A stretch of DNA of 64,000 nucleotides, taken from NCBI GenBank assembly GCA_963784415.1, contig CAWARK010000006.1, positions 124,001 through 188,000 on the forward strand, given 5' to 3'. Positions 43,422 to 53,173 of the stretch are shown piece by piece. Position 1 is the first letter of the stretch; every line of letters starts with the position of its first letter. The notes beneath the pieces are model-generated. The model had not been told where the DNA came from, did not search any database, and saw only the letters and a program-made list of their open reading frames with translations. A program made the position numbers and the translations under genes. This stretch comes from UBA7672 sp963784415 (GTDB lineage: Bacteria > Pseudomonadota > Alphaproteobacteria > Caulobacterales > Hyphomonadaceae).

Positions 43422-44378
43422 ATGAACATTGCACGCTCACTTGCAGCCTTTGCCTTTCTCGCTCTCTCTGCCTGCACCGTCGCAGCAGCCCAACCGGCCC
43501 CGAGGGGCGCAAAGTTCTCCGACGAAAAAATCCAGCACGACGGTCGTGAGCGCCGTTTCCTCGTCCATGACTTCTCGGGCGGAAAGGCCGCTCCCGTCGT
43601 CATCATGCTTCACGGCGGCGGTGGCCATCCGGAAAACGGCGTCGACATGAGCCAGATGGATCGCATCGCCGCGCGCGAGAATTTCATCGCGGTCTATCCC
43701 GGCGGTACGGGCGGCATGCCCGGCGGCAAGCTCCTGACCTGGAACGCTGTGCACTGCTGCGCCTACGCGCGCGAGAACAAGGTCGACGATGTCGGCTTCA
43801 TTCGCGACATGATCGACCAGCTGATTGCCTCCGGCCGCGCCGACCCGAAGCGCATCTACGTCGCCGGCATGTCGAACGGCGGCATGATGACCCACGTCCT
43901 CGCCCGGGAACTGCCAGACCGCATTGCAGCAATTGCTCCCGTCGTCGGCGCTATTTTCGGCGATGAGTCGCCTGCCCGTGCGCCAATGCCCGCCATGATC
44001 TTCGTTGGACAGGACGACCACAACGTTCCCGCCGCCGGCGGCCCCCTCGGCGGGGCGGACAAGCGCGGTTCCCTCGGCCGGCTTCGCGACCGCCCGGAAG
44101 ACCACGATGTCGCACCAGCCATCGCCGCAGCCGAATACTGGGCCAAGGCCAATGGCTGCTCAGATCCTGTTACATCTGCCGATCCGGCGGCCCGCTTCAA
44201 CGAGATTCGCTGGGAAAAATGCTCAAGTGGCGCGCCCGTGGAGTTCTACAGCGTCGCCAACAGCGGTCACGCCTGGCCTGGCGGCAAGGCCGGTCGCGCC
44301 GAAGCCGACCAACCGACTCAGGCCGTGAACGCCAGTGAAATGATGTGGCGCTTCTTCAAGGCCCACCCAAAACAGTGA
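43422..44378 (+). CDS. PHB depolymerase/feruloyl-esterase-type lipoprotein (LpqC-like)
   Basis: 318 residues with a lipoprotein-like signal (FLALSAC, Cys18). In the alpha/beta hydrolase, HGGGGHPEN is the oxyanion region and Ser151 the nucleophile in VAGMSNGGMM. The Cys pair in WNAVHCCAYA is typical, and the catalytic His is in NSGHAWPGG. This matches the LpqC/Esterase_phb group. It hydrolyses polyesters or aryl esters in the family; the substrate here is unknown. GGAG sits 7 nt before ATG 43422. Confidence 0.9.
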   Translation: MNIARSLAAFAFLALSACTVAAAQPAPRGAKFSDEKIQHDGRERRFLVHDFSGGKAAPVVIMLHGGGGHPENGVDMSQMDRIAARENFIAVYPGGTGGMPGGKLLTWNAVHCCAYARENKVDDVGFIRDMIDQLIASGRADPKRIYVAGMSNGGMMTHVLARELPDRIAAIAPVVGAIFGDESPARAPMPAMIFVGQDDHNVPAAGGPLGGADKRGSLGRLRDRPEDHDVAPAIAAAEYWAKANGCSDPVTSADPAARFNEIRWEKCSSGAPVEFYSVANSGHAWPGGKAGRAEADQPTQAVNASEMMWRFFKAHPKQ

Positions 44379-44609
44379 GCTTCACCGGTTCGGAGGCCAC
44401 ACCGGCCACCTTTCCGCCACATCACTGCCTTTGGAATTTGACGTGGCCCTGCGGTCGGGGAAGTTTCGGGTTGGAAGCGCAGGTGCGGGGTTTTCTATAG
44501 CCGCGCGGCAGGCTAGGCAGGCGGGTCCCTGAGCGGGACGCCAGCCGTCCGGTCATCCCGCGGCGTAAGGCCGGGTAGTGTACTGTCTGTGCAGGAGTTG
44601 ACGGCTCTC

Positions 44610-47600
44610 ATGACTTTCAAGGTGCGCCTGCTGCTCGGAGCTGCTGCTCCGCTCGTGTTTAGCCTGCCCGCCTTCGCCCAGGTGTCGATTTCGACAGCAA
44701 CAACGGCGCCGGTTTCGACCAACACCGCCAATAGCGGCTCCCCCTCGGACGTGGCGATCACATCGACCGGGTCGATCACGCTCACGACTGCGGGCAGCAC
44801 CGCCGTGACCATCAACAGCAACAACAAGCTCACCAACGCGGGAACGATCGTCACGAATAACGCGGACAACTCGGTCGGCGTCCGCATCCTGCCGGGCGTC
44901 ACAGGGGGGTACTCCGCAACCGGCGCGATCAACCTCACTGAAGACTACGTCCGCACCGACACCGACACCGACGGCGACCTCGACGGTCCGCTGGCCTCGG
45001 GCACGGGACGCGTCGGCATCCTCGTCGATACCGGCGGTACGGTGACCGGCGACATCGTCATGGGCTTCACGACCGCAACAACGCCAACGGCCTCCACGGT
45101 CCTCGTTGAAGGCAACGACTCTTACGGTGTCTCCGTTCGTTCAAACCTGAACGGCGGCTATCTCCAGAACGGCGGCATCACGGTCATTGGCACGAACGCA
45201 GTTGGCGTCGACATCCGTGGCGATGTCAGCGGCAATGTCGAAGTCGGCTCCGAAACTTACAAGACCACAGCCGGCGCCATTACGTCCTCAACGGGCGGTG
45301 TCGCCGTCACGGGTCAGAACGCCATTGGCGTCAACGTCTCGGGAGACGTCGGCGGCGAGTTCGTGATTGACGGCGCCGTTTCCGCGACGGGTTTCGCGCA
45401 AGGCTCCAAAAGCAACTACATCGATCCGGATCTCGTCACGAGCACGACGGTTCTGGTGAATCTCGACGCCGACGACCTGCTCGTCGGTGGCTCCGCGGTC
45501 GTGGTCAGCGGCAACCTCGCGCATGGCATGCTGGTGAATGGCCCGGCAGTTGGCGGTGTCGATCCGACCGACACCATCAAGGACGTTGTCCAGGACTACA
45601 ACGAGAACCGCACCAGCGGCGCGATCAGCGTCCTCGGTTCGGCGCCCGCCCTGCTTGTCCAGGCCAGGGACGGCGTCACAGGTGAATCGATCACACTCAC
45701 TCAGGTTCGCGAAACGGTCCGCGATACGCTCGACGACGACAATGACAGCAACATTGCGGAGCCGATCAACGTATTCAATTACAACTATGGCCTGATGAAC
45801 CGCGGCTCGATCATCGCCAACGGGGTCAACACCGGCTTTTCGTCGACGGCTGTGAAAATCGCGGGCTCTGCGGACGCAACCCACACCACCACCGTTCTCG
45901 GCGGCATCTTCAACGGCGGCGCCATCACGTCTCTGGCCTTTGAGGCCAACGCAACCGGCATGCAGATTGGCTCTGGCGCCATCACACCGCAGCTCGTCAA
46001 CACCGGCACGATCCGCGGCGACGTCTTTACCGAAAACACGGACTCGGCTTTCGGCGTCCGCATCGATGCCGGCGCATCGGTTGGCAGTGTGACCAACAGC
46101 GGACTGCTCGCGGCAAGCGTTCGCGGCTGGGATGGCAACGCAACGGCCTTCGCAGACCTTTCCGGCACCGTCACCTCCTTCACCAACACATCGCGCATCG
46201 GCGTCGCGCACATCGACGACGACTCAACCGACACCATCACCAGCGGACTAGGGGTCGACATCGCACTCGACTTGTCGCACGGCGCGAGCGGCGTGACGCT
46301 GACCCAGACCGACACGATCGACAACGCCCGCATCGTAGGCGACATTCTGTTCGGCGCTGGCTCCGACCAGTTCAATCTGCTGTCCGGCGAAGTGACGGGC
46401 GACGTCAGCTTCGGGACGGGGTCCGACAGCCTCGTTGTTAACAGCGCGAAGCTCACCGGCAACTCCACCTTCGGCGGCACAGGCGCCAACGTGTCGCTCG
46501 TCGGCGGCGAAATCGCGGGCAACCTCACGCTTGGATCTGCCTCCGGCGCACTCTCCTTCGCCAACCTCTCCACGTTCAACGGGTCGATCACGCGCACGAG
46601 CGCGTCTGCCATGACATTGTCCGTGAACAACTCCACGGTAAACAACTTCGCGGCCGGCACGCTGAACCTGTCGTCAATGTCGCTGTCCAACAACGCGCGC
46701 CTCGGCCTGACGGTCGACAACGCCCGGGTCACCGGCAACATCCCGTTGTTCAATGTGTCTGGCGCGCTTTCGATCGATGCGAACACGACCTTCACGCCGA
46801 TCTTCACCCAGTTTGTCGACCAGCCGTTCACGCTGCGCGTCATCAACGCCGGCTCGATCACCAACGCCGGCACGCTCAGCAGCCAGCTAGCTGCCAACGG
46901 CCCGTTCCTCTACAACATGAACCTGGTACAGCCGAACGCGAACGCGATCGACCTGGTGCTCAGCGTCAAGAGCGCGAACCAGCTCGGCCTCAACACACGC
47001 GAAGCCGGCGCCTACAGCGCTGTGCTCGACCTGCTTGGCCTCAATGACGACGTCGCCGCCGCAATCTCCTCGATCTCGGACGCGCCCAACTTCCAGCGCG
47101 GCTTCGCGGACCTGCTGCCGGGATCCGATGCGTCGGTGATGAGCGTGCTCGCGTCCAACGCAACAGCCGCCTTCGGGGCCACCGCGCACCGCCTCGACAT
47201 GATTTCCGCCAAGCCCAACGCTCCGGGTGGCGCCTGGACCGAAGAATTCGGCGTCTATCACAAGGTCGAAGCCAACGCGGACACGACGGAAATCTCGGGC
47301 GGCGGTTTCGGCGTCGCTGCGGGCGTTGACCTGATCTCGACCGGCACGGCGCTCGTCGGCGCTTACGTGTCGCTGGAATCGGCTGAGCTGGAAGAAGAGG
47401 GCCGCACGGGCGCGCCGCTCAACGTGGCGCAAACGTCCTTCGGCGCCTATGCCGGCTGGCTCAGTGGCAATCTTGCCCTCAACGGCACGGCCTCTTACGG
47501 CCTCGTCAACTTCACATCCGACCGCAAGGTCACGCTCGGTTCGCTGACCGATCGCATCAGCGCCGACTGGAATGGCTCGTCCTATTCGGCCGCCGCCCGC

Positions 47601-48068
47601 GCAACCTACACCGTGCCGCTCGGCTGGTTCGATGTGAAGCCGTTCGTCGGCGTCGACTACATCGGCTTCAACCAGGATGCCTACTCGGAGACGGCGCAGA
47701 CTGAATCGGGCCTCGCCCTCGTCGCCAGCGATGCCGATGCGTCGCTCGCCACGGCGTCCTACGGCTTCAAGCTGGTCGGCAATCTGGGCGCGGACGATGC
47801 CTACGCGATCCGCCCCGAAATCTCGGCCGGCTACCGCAACGTGCTGAGCTGGAAGAACAACGCCGCCACGCTGCGTTTCGCCGACAGCCCAACGACCTCC
47901 ACCTTCAGCCTCGCCTCCGGTGTCGAGCCCGAGGATGCGATCGTTGCTGGTCTGGGATTGAACATCGACAGCGAGTTCCTGAACATAAAACTGGGCTACG
48001 ATGCGGAAATTTCGGATTCTTCCATGACGCACTATGGATCCGTCACCTTCCGTCTGGCGTTCTGGTAG
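44610..48068 (+). CDS. Autotransporter (type V secretion) protein
   Basis: 1152 residues. The signal peptide ends near residue 24 (LVFSLPAFAQ). The passenger (about 25-870) is Thr/Gly/Asn-rich, repetitive and beta-helix-like, with recurrent GAITSSTGGVAVTGQNAIGV-type strands and acidic inserts (DTDTDGDLDG). The last ~275 residues form an autotransporter beta-barrel, starting near WTEEFGVYHK and ending with the aromatic terminus FRLAFW. ATG 44610 is chosen to start the signal peptide; GTG 44589 is possible. The passenger has no catalytic motif, so adhesion or surface-layer function is inferred. Confidence 0.93.
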   Translation: MTFKVRLLLGAAAPLVFSLPAFAQVSISTATTAPVSTNTANSGSPSDVAITSTGSITLTTAGSTAVTINSNNKLTNAGTIVTNNADNSVGVRILPGVTGGYSATGAINLTEDYVRTDTDTDGDLDGPLASGTGRVGILVDTGGTVTGDIVMGFTTATTPTASTVLVEGNDSYGVSVRSNLNGGYLQNGGITVIGTNAVGVDIRGDVSGNVEVGSETYKTTAGAITSSTGGVAVTGQNAIGVNVSGDVGGEFVIDGAVSATGFAQGSKSNYIDPDLVTSTTVLVNLDADDLLVGGSAVVVSGNLAHGMLVNGPAVGGVDPTDTIKDVVQDYNENRTSGAISVLGSAPALLVQARDGVTGESITLTQVRETVRDTLDDDNDSNIAEPINVFNYNYGLMNRGSIIANGVNTGFSSTAVKIAGSADATHTTTVLGGIFNGGAITSLAFEANATGMQIGSGAITPQLVNTGTIRGDVFTENTDSAFGVRIDAGASVGSVTNSGLLAASVRGWDGNATAFADLSGTVTSFTNTSRIGVAHIDDDSTDTITSGLGVDIALDLSHGASGVTLTQTDTIDNARIVGDILFGAGSDQFNLLSGEVTGDVSFGTGSDSLVVNSAKLTGNSTFGGTGANVSLVGGEIAGNLTLGSASGALSFANLSTFNGSITRTSASAMTLSVNNSTVNNFAAGTLNLSSMSLSNNARLGLTVDNARVTGNIPLFNVSGALSIDANTTFTPIFTQFVDQPFTLRVINAGSITNAGTLSSQLAANGPFLYNMNLVQPNANAIDLVLSVKSANQLGLNTREAGAYSAVLDLLGLNDDVAAAISSISDAPNFQRGFADLLPGSDASVMSVLASNATAAFGATAHRLDMISAKPNAPGGAWTEEFGVYHKVEANADTTEISGGGFGVAAGVDLISTGTALVGAYVSLESAELEEEGRTGAPLNVAQTSFGAYAGWLSGNLALNGTASYGLVNFTSDRKVTLGSLTDRISADWNGSSYSAAARATYTVPLGWFDVKPFVGVDYIGFNQDAYSETAQTESGLALVASDADASLATASYGFKLVGNLGADDAYAIRPEISAGYRNVLSWKNNAATLRFADSPTTSTFSLASGVEPEDAIVAGLGLNIDSEFLNIKLGYDAEISDSSMTHYGSVTFRLAFW

Positions 48069-48102
48069 CGCGCGAAGGCCTTGCGCAGGGGAGCTTCCCG
48101 GC

Positions 48103-49317
48103 ATGAGACCTCACATTGTTGCTTCTCTGACCCTCGGCTTGCTCGCCGCGTGCACCACGACGCCGCGACTTGATACGCCGCCGGCCTCGCCGCGCGGCGC
48201 CAATCCGGTCGGCTTCGACGCCTCGGTGCGCACCGAAACCACCGATTACGACTTCCACAAGGAAAACGCCCCGCGGGCATCGAAAGCCGTCGCCGCCTCG
48301 GCCGACCGCACGGTCGACATGCTGGCGCTTTCCGGCGGCGGCGCCGGCGGAGCCTACGGCGCTGGCGTCCTCGTCGGCCTCACCAGCGCCGGCACGCGCC
48401 CGCGCTTCGAGATCGTCACCGGCGTCTCCACCGGCGCACTCATCGCCCCCTACGCCTTCCTCGGCTCCGACTGGGACGGCAAGCTCACCGAGGCCTATCG
48501 CGGCGAGGCCACCGACAAGCTGATGCAGTCGCGCGGCCTCGGCGCCCTGTTCGACGTCGGCGTGTTCGACGGCAAGCCGCTGCGCCAGCTGGTCGAGCGT
48601 TTCGTCACCGACGAGCTTGTCTTCGCCGTCGCGCGCGAGGCCGCCAACGGCCGCATGCTGCTCGTCGCCACCACCAACCTCGACCGCGAGGAGACCGTGA
48701 TCTGGGACATGGGCGCCATCGCCCGTCGCGGCGGCAAGGAAGCGCGCGAGCTGTTCCGCGACGTGCTCGTCGCCTCGGCCAGCGTCCCCGGCGTCTTCCC
48801 GCCCGTGATGATCAACGTCGAAAAGGACGGCAAGAAATACCAGGAGATGCACGTCGACGGCGGCGCCTCCACGCCCTTCTTCGTCGCGCCCGAAGCTGTC
48901 CTCTCCATGGACACCTCCTCGCTCAACCTGCGCGGCGCCAATGTCTACGTCATCATCAACGGCCAGTCGGCCTCCGCCCCACGCTCGACCTCCAACAACA
49001 CCATCGACATCGCCGCCCGCAGCTTCACCGCCATCCTCAACCACATGACGCGCGGCGCCGTCGACCAGACGGCCGAGTTCGCGAAGAACAACGGCATGGG
49101 CTTCCGCTTCACCGGCATTCCGTCGGACGTGCAGTTCGGCGGCTCGCTTGCCTTCGACAAGGCCAACATGGCTGCGACGTTCGACTATGGCGTCCGCTGC
49201 GCCTCGCGCGGCCAGGCGTGGGTCACGAAGGATCAGGCGCTGGAACGCACCGCCCCCGAAGGCGCCGCACTACAGGCTTTCGCCACCGCGACCTGCCCGC
49301 TGCCGCCGAAGCAATAG
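48103..49317 (+). CDS. Patatin-like phospholipase, lipoprotein
   Basis: 404 residues. The lipobox LLAAC puts Cys17 at the mature N-terminus. The patatin fold shows the Gly-rich oxyanion loop SGGGAGGAYGAG (77-88), the nucleophile Ser109 in GVSTGAL and Asp252 in VDGGASTPF, the Ser-Asp dyad of the family. It hydrolyses acyl esters of (phospho)lipids. AGGGGAG precedes ATG 48103, which is 35 bp after the autotransporter stop, so they are probably one operon. Outer-membrane or periplasmic anchoring follows from the lipobox. Confidence 0.94.
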   Translation: MRPHIVASLTLGLLAACTTTPRLDTPPASPRGANPVGFDASVRTETTDYDFHKENAPRASKAVAASADRTVDMLALSGGGAGGAYGAGVLVGLTSAGTRPRFEIVTGVSTGALIAPYAFLGSDWDGKLTEAYRGEATDKLMQSRGLGALFDVGVFDGKPLRQLVERFVTDELVFAVAREAANGRMLLVATTNLDREETVIWDMGAIARRGGKEARELFRDVLVASASVPGVFPPVMINVEKDGKKYQEMHVDGGASTPFFVAPEAVLSMDTSSLNLRGANVYVIINGQSASAPRSTSNNTIDIAARSFTAILNHMTRGAVDQTAEFAKNNGMGFRFTGIPSDVQFGGSLAFDKANMAATFDYGVRCASRGQAWVTKDQALERTAPEGAALQAFATATCPLPPKQ

Positions 49318-49374
49318 CCTTGCCCTCACCGCGCCTTCGCCCGATATGTTCCCTGCCAACAGCGGAGAACATCC

Positions 49375-50847
49375 ATGGCCGATGGTGAAACGGGCGAACT
49401 TGGCCGCATCGCGCTGAAGCGCGGCGATCTCTTCCGCGAGCAATGCTACATCAACGGCAAATGGACCGGCGATCCCACGGTCGAAGTCCGCAACCCCGCC
49501 ACGCGGGGCGTGATCGGCCGCATCCCCAATCTCGGCAAATCCGAAACCGAAGCCGCCGTCGCCGCCGCAACTGCCGCGCTGCCAAAATGGAAAGCCGAAA
49601 CCGCCAGCGCCCGCGCAAAGATCATGCGCAAATGGAACGACCTCATGGTCCTCCACCAGGAAGACCTCGCGCGCCTGATGACCGCCGAGCAGGGCAAGCC
49701 CCTCGCCGAAGCGCGCGGCGAGATCGTCTACGCTGGCTCTTTCCTCGAATGGTATGGCGAGGAAGCCAAGCGCGTTTACGGCGACACCATTCCCGCCCCC
49801 GCCGCAGACCGCCGCATCATGGTGCTGAAACAGCCCGTCGGCGTCGTCGGCGCCATCACACCGTGGAATTTCCCGGCAGCCATGATCACCCGCAAGGTCG
49901 GCCCCGGCATCGCTGCCGGCTGCACCATCGTGCTCAAGCCATCGGAGCTGACGCCTTACTCCGCCTTCGCCATCGCCGTGCTCGCGGAAGAAGCGGGCCT
50001 GCCGCCCGGCGTGCTCAACATCGTCACGGGTGACGCCGAGCCTATCGGCCGCGTCCTCACCGAAGATCCGCGCATCGCCAAATTCACCTTCACGGGCTCG
50101 ACGCCCGTCGGCAAGAAACTCGCCGCCCAGTGCGCCGGCACGGTGAAACGCGTCTCGCTCGAACTCGGCGGCAACGCGCCCTTCCTCGTCTTCGACGACG
50201 CCGATCTCGAAGCCGCAGCCGCCGGCGCGATCATCTCGAAATTCCGCAACACAGGACAAACCTGCGTCTGCGCCAACCGCCTCTACGTGCAGGACGGCGT
50301 CTACGATAAATTCGCCGCGCTGCTTGCCGAGAAAGCCGCCGCCCTTGCTGTCGGCGACGGCCTCGCCGGCGTCACGCAACAGGGCCCGCTCATCAACCAG
50401 AAGGCGCTCGAAAAAGTCGAAGCCCACGTCGCGGATGCGCTCGGCCACGGCGCCAAGGCTCTCACCGGCGCCCACCGCGACCAACACGGCGGCACCTTCT
50501 ACCAACCCACCGTCCTCCGCGACGTCGCCCCCGACGCGCTCCTCACCCGCGAAGAAACCTTCGGCCCCGTCGCCGGCCTCGTTCGCTTCAAGTCCGAAGA
50601 AGACGCCCTCCGCCTCGCCAACGACAGCCGCGCGGGCCTCGCTGCCTACGCCTTCACCCGCGACCTCGCCCGCTCATGGCGCGTCAGCGAGGGCCTCGAA
50701 TACGGCATGGTCGGCATGAACACCGGCCTCATCTCTACCGAAGTCTCCCCCTTCGGCGGCGTGAAGGAGAGCGGCATCGGCCGCGAAGGCTCGAAATACG
50801 GCCTCGACGAATTCCTGCACCTCAAGGCCGTGTTCGTTCAGCTCTGA
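49375..50847 (+). CDS. gabD: NAD(P)-dependent succinate-semialdehyde dehydrogenase
   Basis: 490 residues of the aldehyde dehydrogenase superfamily. Markers are the NAD(P)-binding TPWNFPAAMITRKVGPGIAA, the Glu of VSLELGGNAPF, the catalytic Cys in GQTCVCANRL (second Cys as in GabD) and the end SPFGGVKESGIGREGSKYG, typical of GabD rather than betaine or aldehyde dehydrogenases. It oxidises succinate semialdehyde to succinate. GGAG sits 7 nt before ATG 49375. It is followed by a GABA-permease-like gene after a repeat element. Confidence 0.94.
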   Translation: MADGETGELGRIALKRGDLFREQCYINGKWTGDPTVEVRNPATRGVIGRIPNLGKSETEAAVAAATAALPKWKAETASARAKIMRKWNDLMVLHQEDLARLMTAEQGKPLAEARGEIVYAGSFLEWYGEEAKRVYGDTIPAPAADRRIMVLKQPVGVVGAITPWNFPAAMITRKVGPGIAAGCTIVLKPSELTPYSAFAIAVLAEEAGLPPGVLNIVTGDAEPIGRVLTEDPRIAKFTFTGSTPVGKKLAAQCAGTVKRVSLELGGNAPFLVFDDADLEAAAAGAIISKFRNTGQTCVCANRLYVQDGVYDKFAALLAEKAAALAVGDGLAGVTQQGPLINQKALEKVEAHVADALGHGAKALTGAHRDQHGGTFYQPTVLRDVAPDALLTREETFGPVAGLVRFKSEEDALRLANDSRAGLAAYAFTRDLARSWRVSEGLEYGMVGMNTGLISTEVSPFGGVKESGIGREGSKYGLDEFLHLKAVFVQL

Positions 50848-50863
50848 TCTCGCTCACGAACCA

Positions 50864-50985
50864 GACCCCCACCTGACCTCCCCCTTTCAGGGGGAGGAAC
50901 CAGCGTTGCAAACTCGCCCTTCGACTTAAGGTAAGTTCGAGCCACAGGGTCCCTCCCCCTGAAAGGGGGAGGACAGGTGGGGGTC
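50864..50985. repeat. Intergenic palindromic repeat family A, copy 2
   Basis: About 122 bp, the same family and orientation as 17672-17793. The ends are GACCCCCACCTGACCTCCCC and the complement; each end has a CCCCCTTTCAGGGGG-type hairpin, and the centre again contains GGTAAGTT. It sits between gabD and the permease gene, 17 bp after the gabD stop, and may act as a transcript-level separator. Confidence 0.92.
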
Positions 50986-51068
50986 CTCTATCCACGCGCA
51001 CAACTCCCCCAGTTGCCAAACGCCCCCGCGCCGTCCCAACTACCCACATCGTCAGGGGAGCCCGCATC

Positions 51069-52460
51069 TTGGAAACAGCCGCCGCTATCGAATCCACGGT
51101 CGAAGGTTCGCCCCAGCTCGCAAAATCCCTCCGCTCGCGCCACGTCGCGATGATTTCCATCGGCGGCATCATCGGCGGCGGCCTGTTCGTCAACTCGCTG
51201 GTCTACATCGCCGACATGGGTCCGGCCGTCATTGTCAGCTACCTGCTGACGGGCACAATCATCCTCTTCGTGATGCGCGCGCTCGCCGAAATGGCGACGG
51301 CGCGCCACGGCGTCGGCTCCTGCACAGAGTATGCGCGCCTCGCCATGGGCAATCTCGCCGGTTTCAGCTTCGGCTGGATCTACTGGTATTTCTGGGTCGT
51401 CGTCGTGGCGTTCGAGGCGCTCGTCGGCGCGGAAATCGCAAGCCATTACCTGCCCGGCGAAACGCCGCCGTGGGTCATCGCGCTCGCCCTCACTGCACTG
51501 CTGACCGGCTCCAACCTGCTGTCGACCCGCTCCTTTGGCGAATTCGAATTCTGGTTTTCCTCCATCAAGGTCGCGGCCATCCTCGTCTTCATCCTGGTCG
51601 CCGCCGCCTACGCCTTCGGCTGGAATTCCACCGGCGCTGCCACGGTCGGAAACCTCGTCAACGATGGCGGCTTCGCGCCGCAAGGCTGGTCCGCCGCTTT
51701 GGTCGGCGTCGTCTCGCTCGTCTTCACACTTGTCGGCGCCGAGATCACCACTGTCGCGGCAGCCGAGTCCGACGCGGGCGAGAAGATCATCGCCCGCCTC
51801 GCCACCAACCTCATCATCCGGATGCTGCTGTTCTACATCCTCTCCATCGCCCTCATCATGTGCGTCGTTCCGTGGCGCGAGATCGCGGAACAGCGCGCTA
51901 TCGGCCCGATGTCGCCCTTCACGATGGCGCTGAAGAAGGTCGGCGTCGCAGGCGCGCCGGAAATCATGGACGGCATCGTGCTTGTCGCCGTTCTCTCCTG
52001 CCTTAACTCCGGCATCTATGTCGGCTCGCGCGTGATGTTCGGCCTCGCCAGCCGGGGCGACGCCCCCGCTGTCCTGAGGAAGATCGACAAGCGCGGCGTG
52101 CCAGCCCGGGCGATCATCGTCGCCTCCGTCCTGTCGATGGCCGTCATCCCGCTGGCCGCGTACTGGAAGGATCTCTACGCCTTCCTGCTCAATGCCTCGG
52201 GCGCGCTGATGCTGTTCGTCTATATCGGCGTCGCCGCCTCGCAGCTGATCCTTCGCCCAAAGACGCCGCCGGAACAGCTTCACGTGAAAGCCTGGCTGCA
52301 TCCGTGGGGCAGCCTCTTCGCCATCACCGGCATGTTTGCGGTTCTGGTCGCCATGGCGCTGACGTCGTCAAAACAGCCGGAGTTCATCGCCTCCGTCGTC
52401 CTCACCGCCATCATCATTGCCAGCTATTTCGTTTTCCGCCGCAACCGCGCCAGAACCTGA
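51069..52460 (+). CDS. gabP: Amino acid permease, GABA permease-like
   Basis: 463 residues and 12 helices of the APC superfamily, amino-acid transporter family. SRHVAMISIGGIIGGGLFVN is the first helix signature and AEMATARHGVGSCTEYARLA the conserved loop after helix 3. Similarity to GabP/AnsP-type permeases and the position after gabD point to GABA import; the exact substrate is inferred. The start is TTG 51069 with GGGGAG about 9 nt upstream. Confidence 0.88.
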   Translation: METAAAIESTVEGSPQLAKSLRSRHVAMISIGGIIGGGLFVNSLVYIADMGPAVIVSYLLTGTIILFVMRALAEMATARHGVGSCTEYARLAMGNLAGFSFGWIYWYFWVVVVAFEALVGAEIASHYLPGETPPWVIALALTALLTGSNLLSTRSFGEFEFWFSSIKVAAILVFILVAAAYAFGWNSTGAATVGNLVNDGGFAPQGWSAALVGVVSLVFTLVGAEITTVAAAESDAGEKIIARLATNLIIRMLLFYILSIALIMCVVPWREIAEQRAIGPMSPFTMALKKVGVAGAPEIMDGIVLVAVLSCLNSGIYVGSRVMFGLASRGDAPAVLRKIDKRGVPARAIIVASVLSMAVIPLAAYWKDLYAFLLNASGALMLFVYIGVAASQLILRPKTPPEQLHVKAWLHPWGSLFAITGMFAVLVAMALTSSKQPEFIASVVLTAIIIASYFVFRRNRART

Positions 52461-52624
52461 GCAAAACGCCGCAGAGTTACACCCCATTTTGTTGGACAGC
52501 GTCCGCCGCTATCCCACAAACGCCGAAAAATCTTCTCCAGCAATCTCAGTCACTTGCTGAAAAAATATGCTGGATTCACGTTTCGCAAATCGGCCGGCCT
52601 CCGCGCAGGCGTATAGTCCTCCGC

Positions 52625-53173
52625 ATGACACGTCCGCAAACGCGCACATACGGAGTAGTGACCCCATCAACCCGCCAGCCCTTGCTGGAGGCCATGCTGC
52701 GCGCGTTTTGCTGGCTCGTGTCCAACGTCGTCTTGGCTTGCAGGATGATCTTCAACAGCACCACCCGTGATTGGCACACGGATGCAGCGCAGGAAGATCA
52801 GCCGACACCGAGCGACCTCACACAGGAAATACTTCAGGCCGAACCAACCGGCCTCTCCACTGGAAGCGGCCCTTCGGCCGCGTCCCCGGCGAAGGCCGGG
52901 GTCCAGACTCCGCACGACGTGCGGACACGCAACCCAAGTGCGCTCCGCGCACTGACTGGACCCCCGCCTTCGCGGGGGGCACGGCTTGCAACACGCGCGC
53001 TTCAAAGCAACGCGCGTGCGCTCTCCCCGCTCATCCCGACGAACGTCGGGATCCAGGGCAGACGACGCACCTTGTCTCGCATTGCAGCTTCAAGCCTGCA
53101 CCTGCAGCAGAACCGTTCCTGGATTCCGACGTTCGTCGGAATGAACGGTTCATGTTGTTCGCCCTCAGCCTGA
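52625..53173 (+). CDS. Doubtful ORF running through repeat elements
   Basis: An open frame of 182 residues from ATG 52625. The first ~80 residues (including AMLRAFCWLVSNVVLACRMI, one possible helix) could be a real small protein. The rest is a translation of two palindromic repeats (tell-tale strings IPTNVGIQG and SWIPTFVGMNG), so the frame beyond about residue 85 is probably not a genuine protein. No clear ribosome binding site. Confidence 0.2.
   Translation: MTRPQTRTYGVVTPSTRQPLLEAMLRAFCWLVSNVVLACRMIFNSTTRDWHTDAAQEDQPTPSDLTQEILQAEPTGLSTGSGPSAASPAKAGVQTPHDVRTRNPSALRALTGPPPSRGARLATRALQSNARALSPLIPTNVGIQGRRRTLSRIAASSLHLQQNRSWIPTFVGMNGSCCSPSA
52880..52981. repeat. Composite palindromic repeat (family C)
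   Basis: It begins CCCCGGCGAAGGCCGGGGTC followed by CAG and ends CTGGACCCCCGCCTTCGCGG, which is its approximate complement. A CCGCACGACGTGCGG palindrome and an AGTGCGCTCCGCGCACT hairpin lie between. The design is the same as family B (hairpin, spacer, inverted hairpin) but the sequence differs. One copy seen in the window. Confidence 0.8.
53029..53152. repeat. Intergenic palindromic repeat family B, copy 2
   Basis: The left end TCATCCCGACGAACGTCGGG is identical to copy 1 at 19891. The right end, CCTGGATTCCGACGTTCGTC, then GGAATGA, has compensating changes that keep part of the pairing. It lies 48 bp after repeat C. The ~780 bp from 52461 to 53242 hold only these repeats and the doubtful ORF. 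Confidence 0.92.

Noticed and set aside
48043..49044. Minus-strand frame opposite the patatin gene
   Set aside because: Antisense of catalytic motifs of patatin; sequence is Asp/Gly/Val repeats without function.
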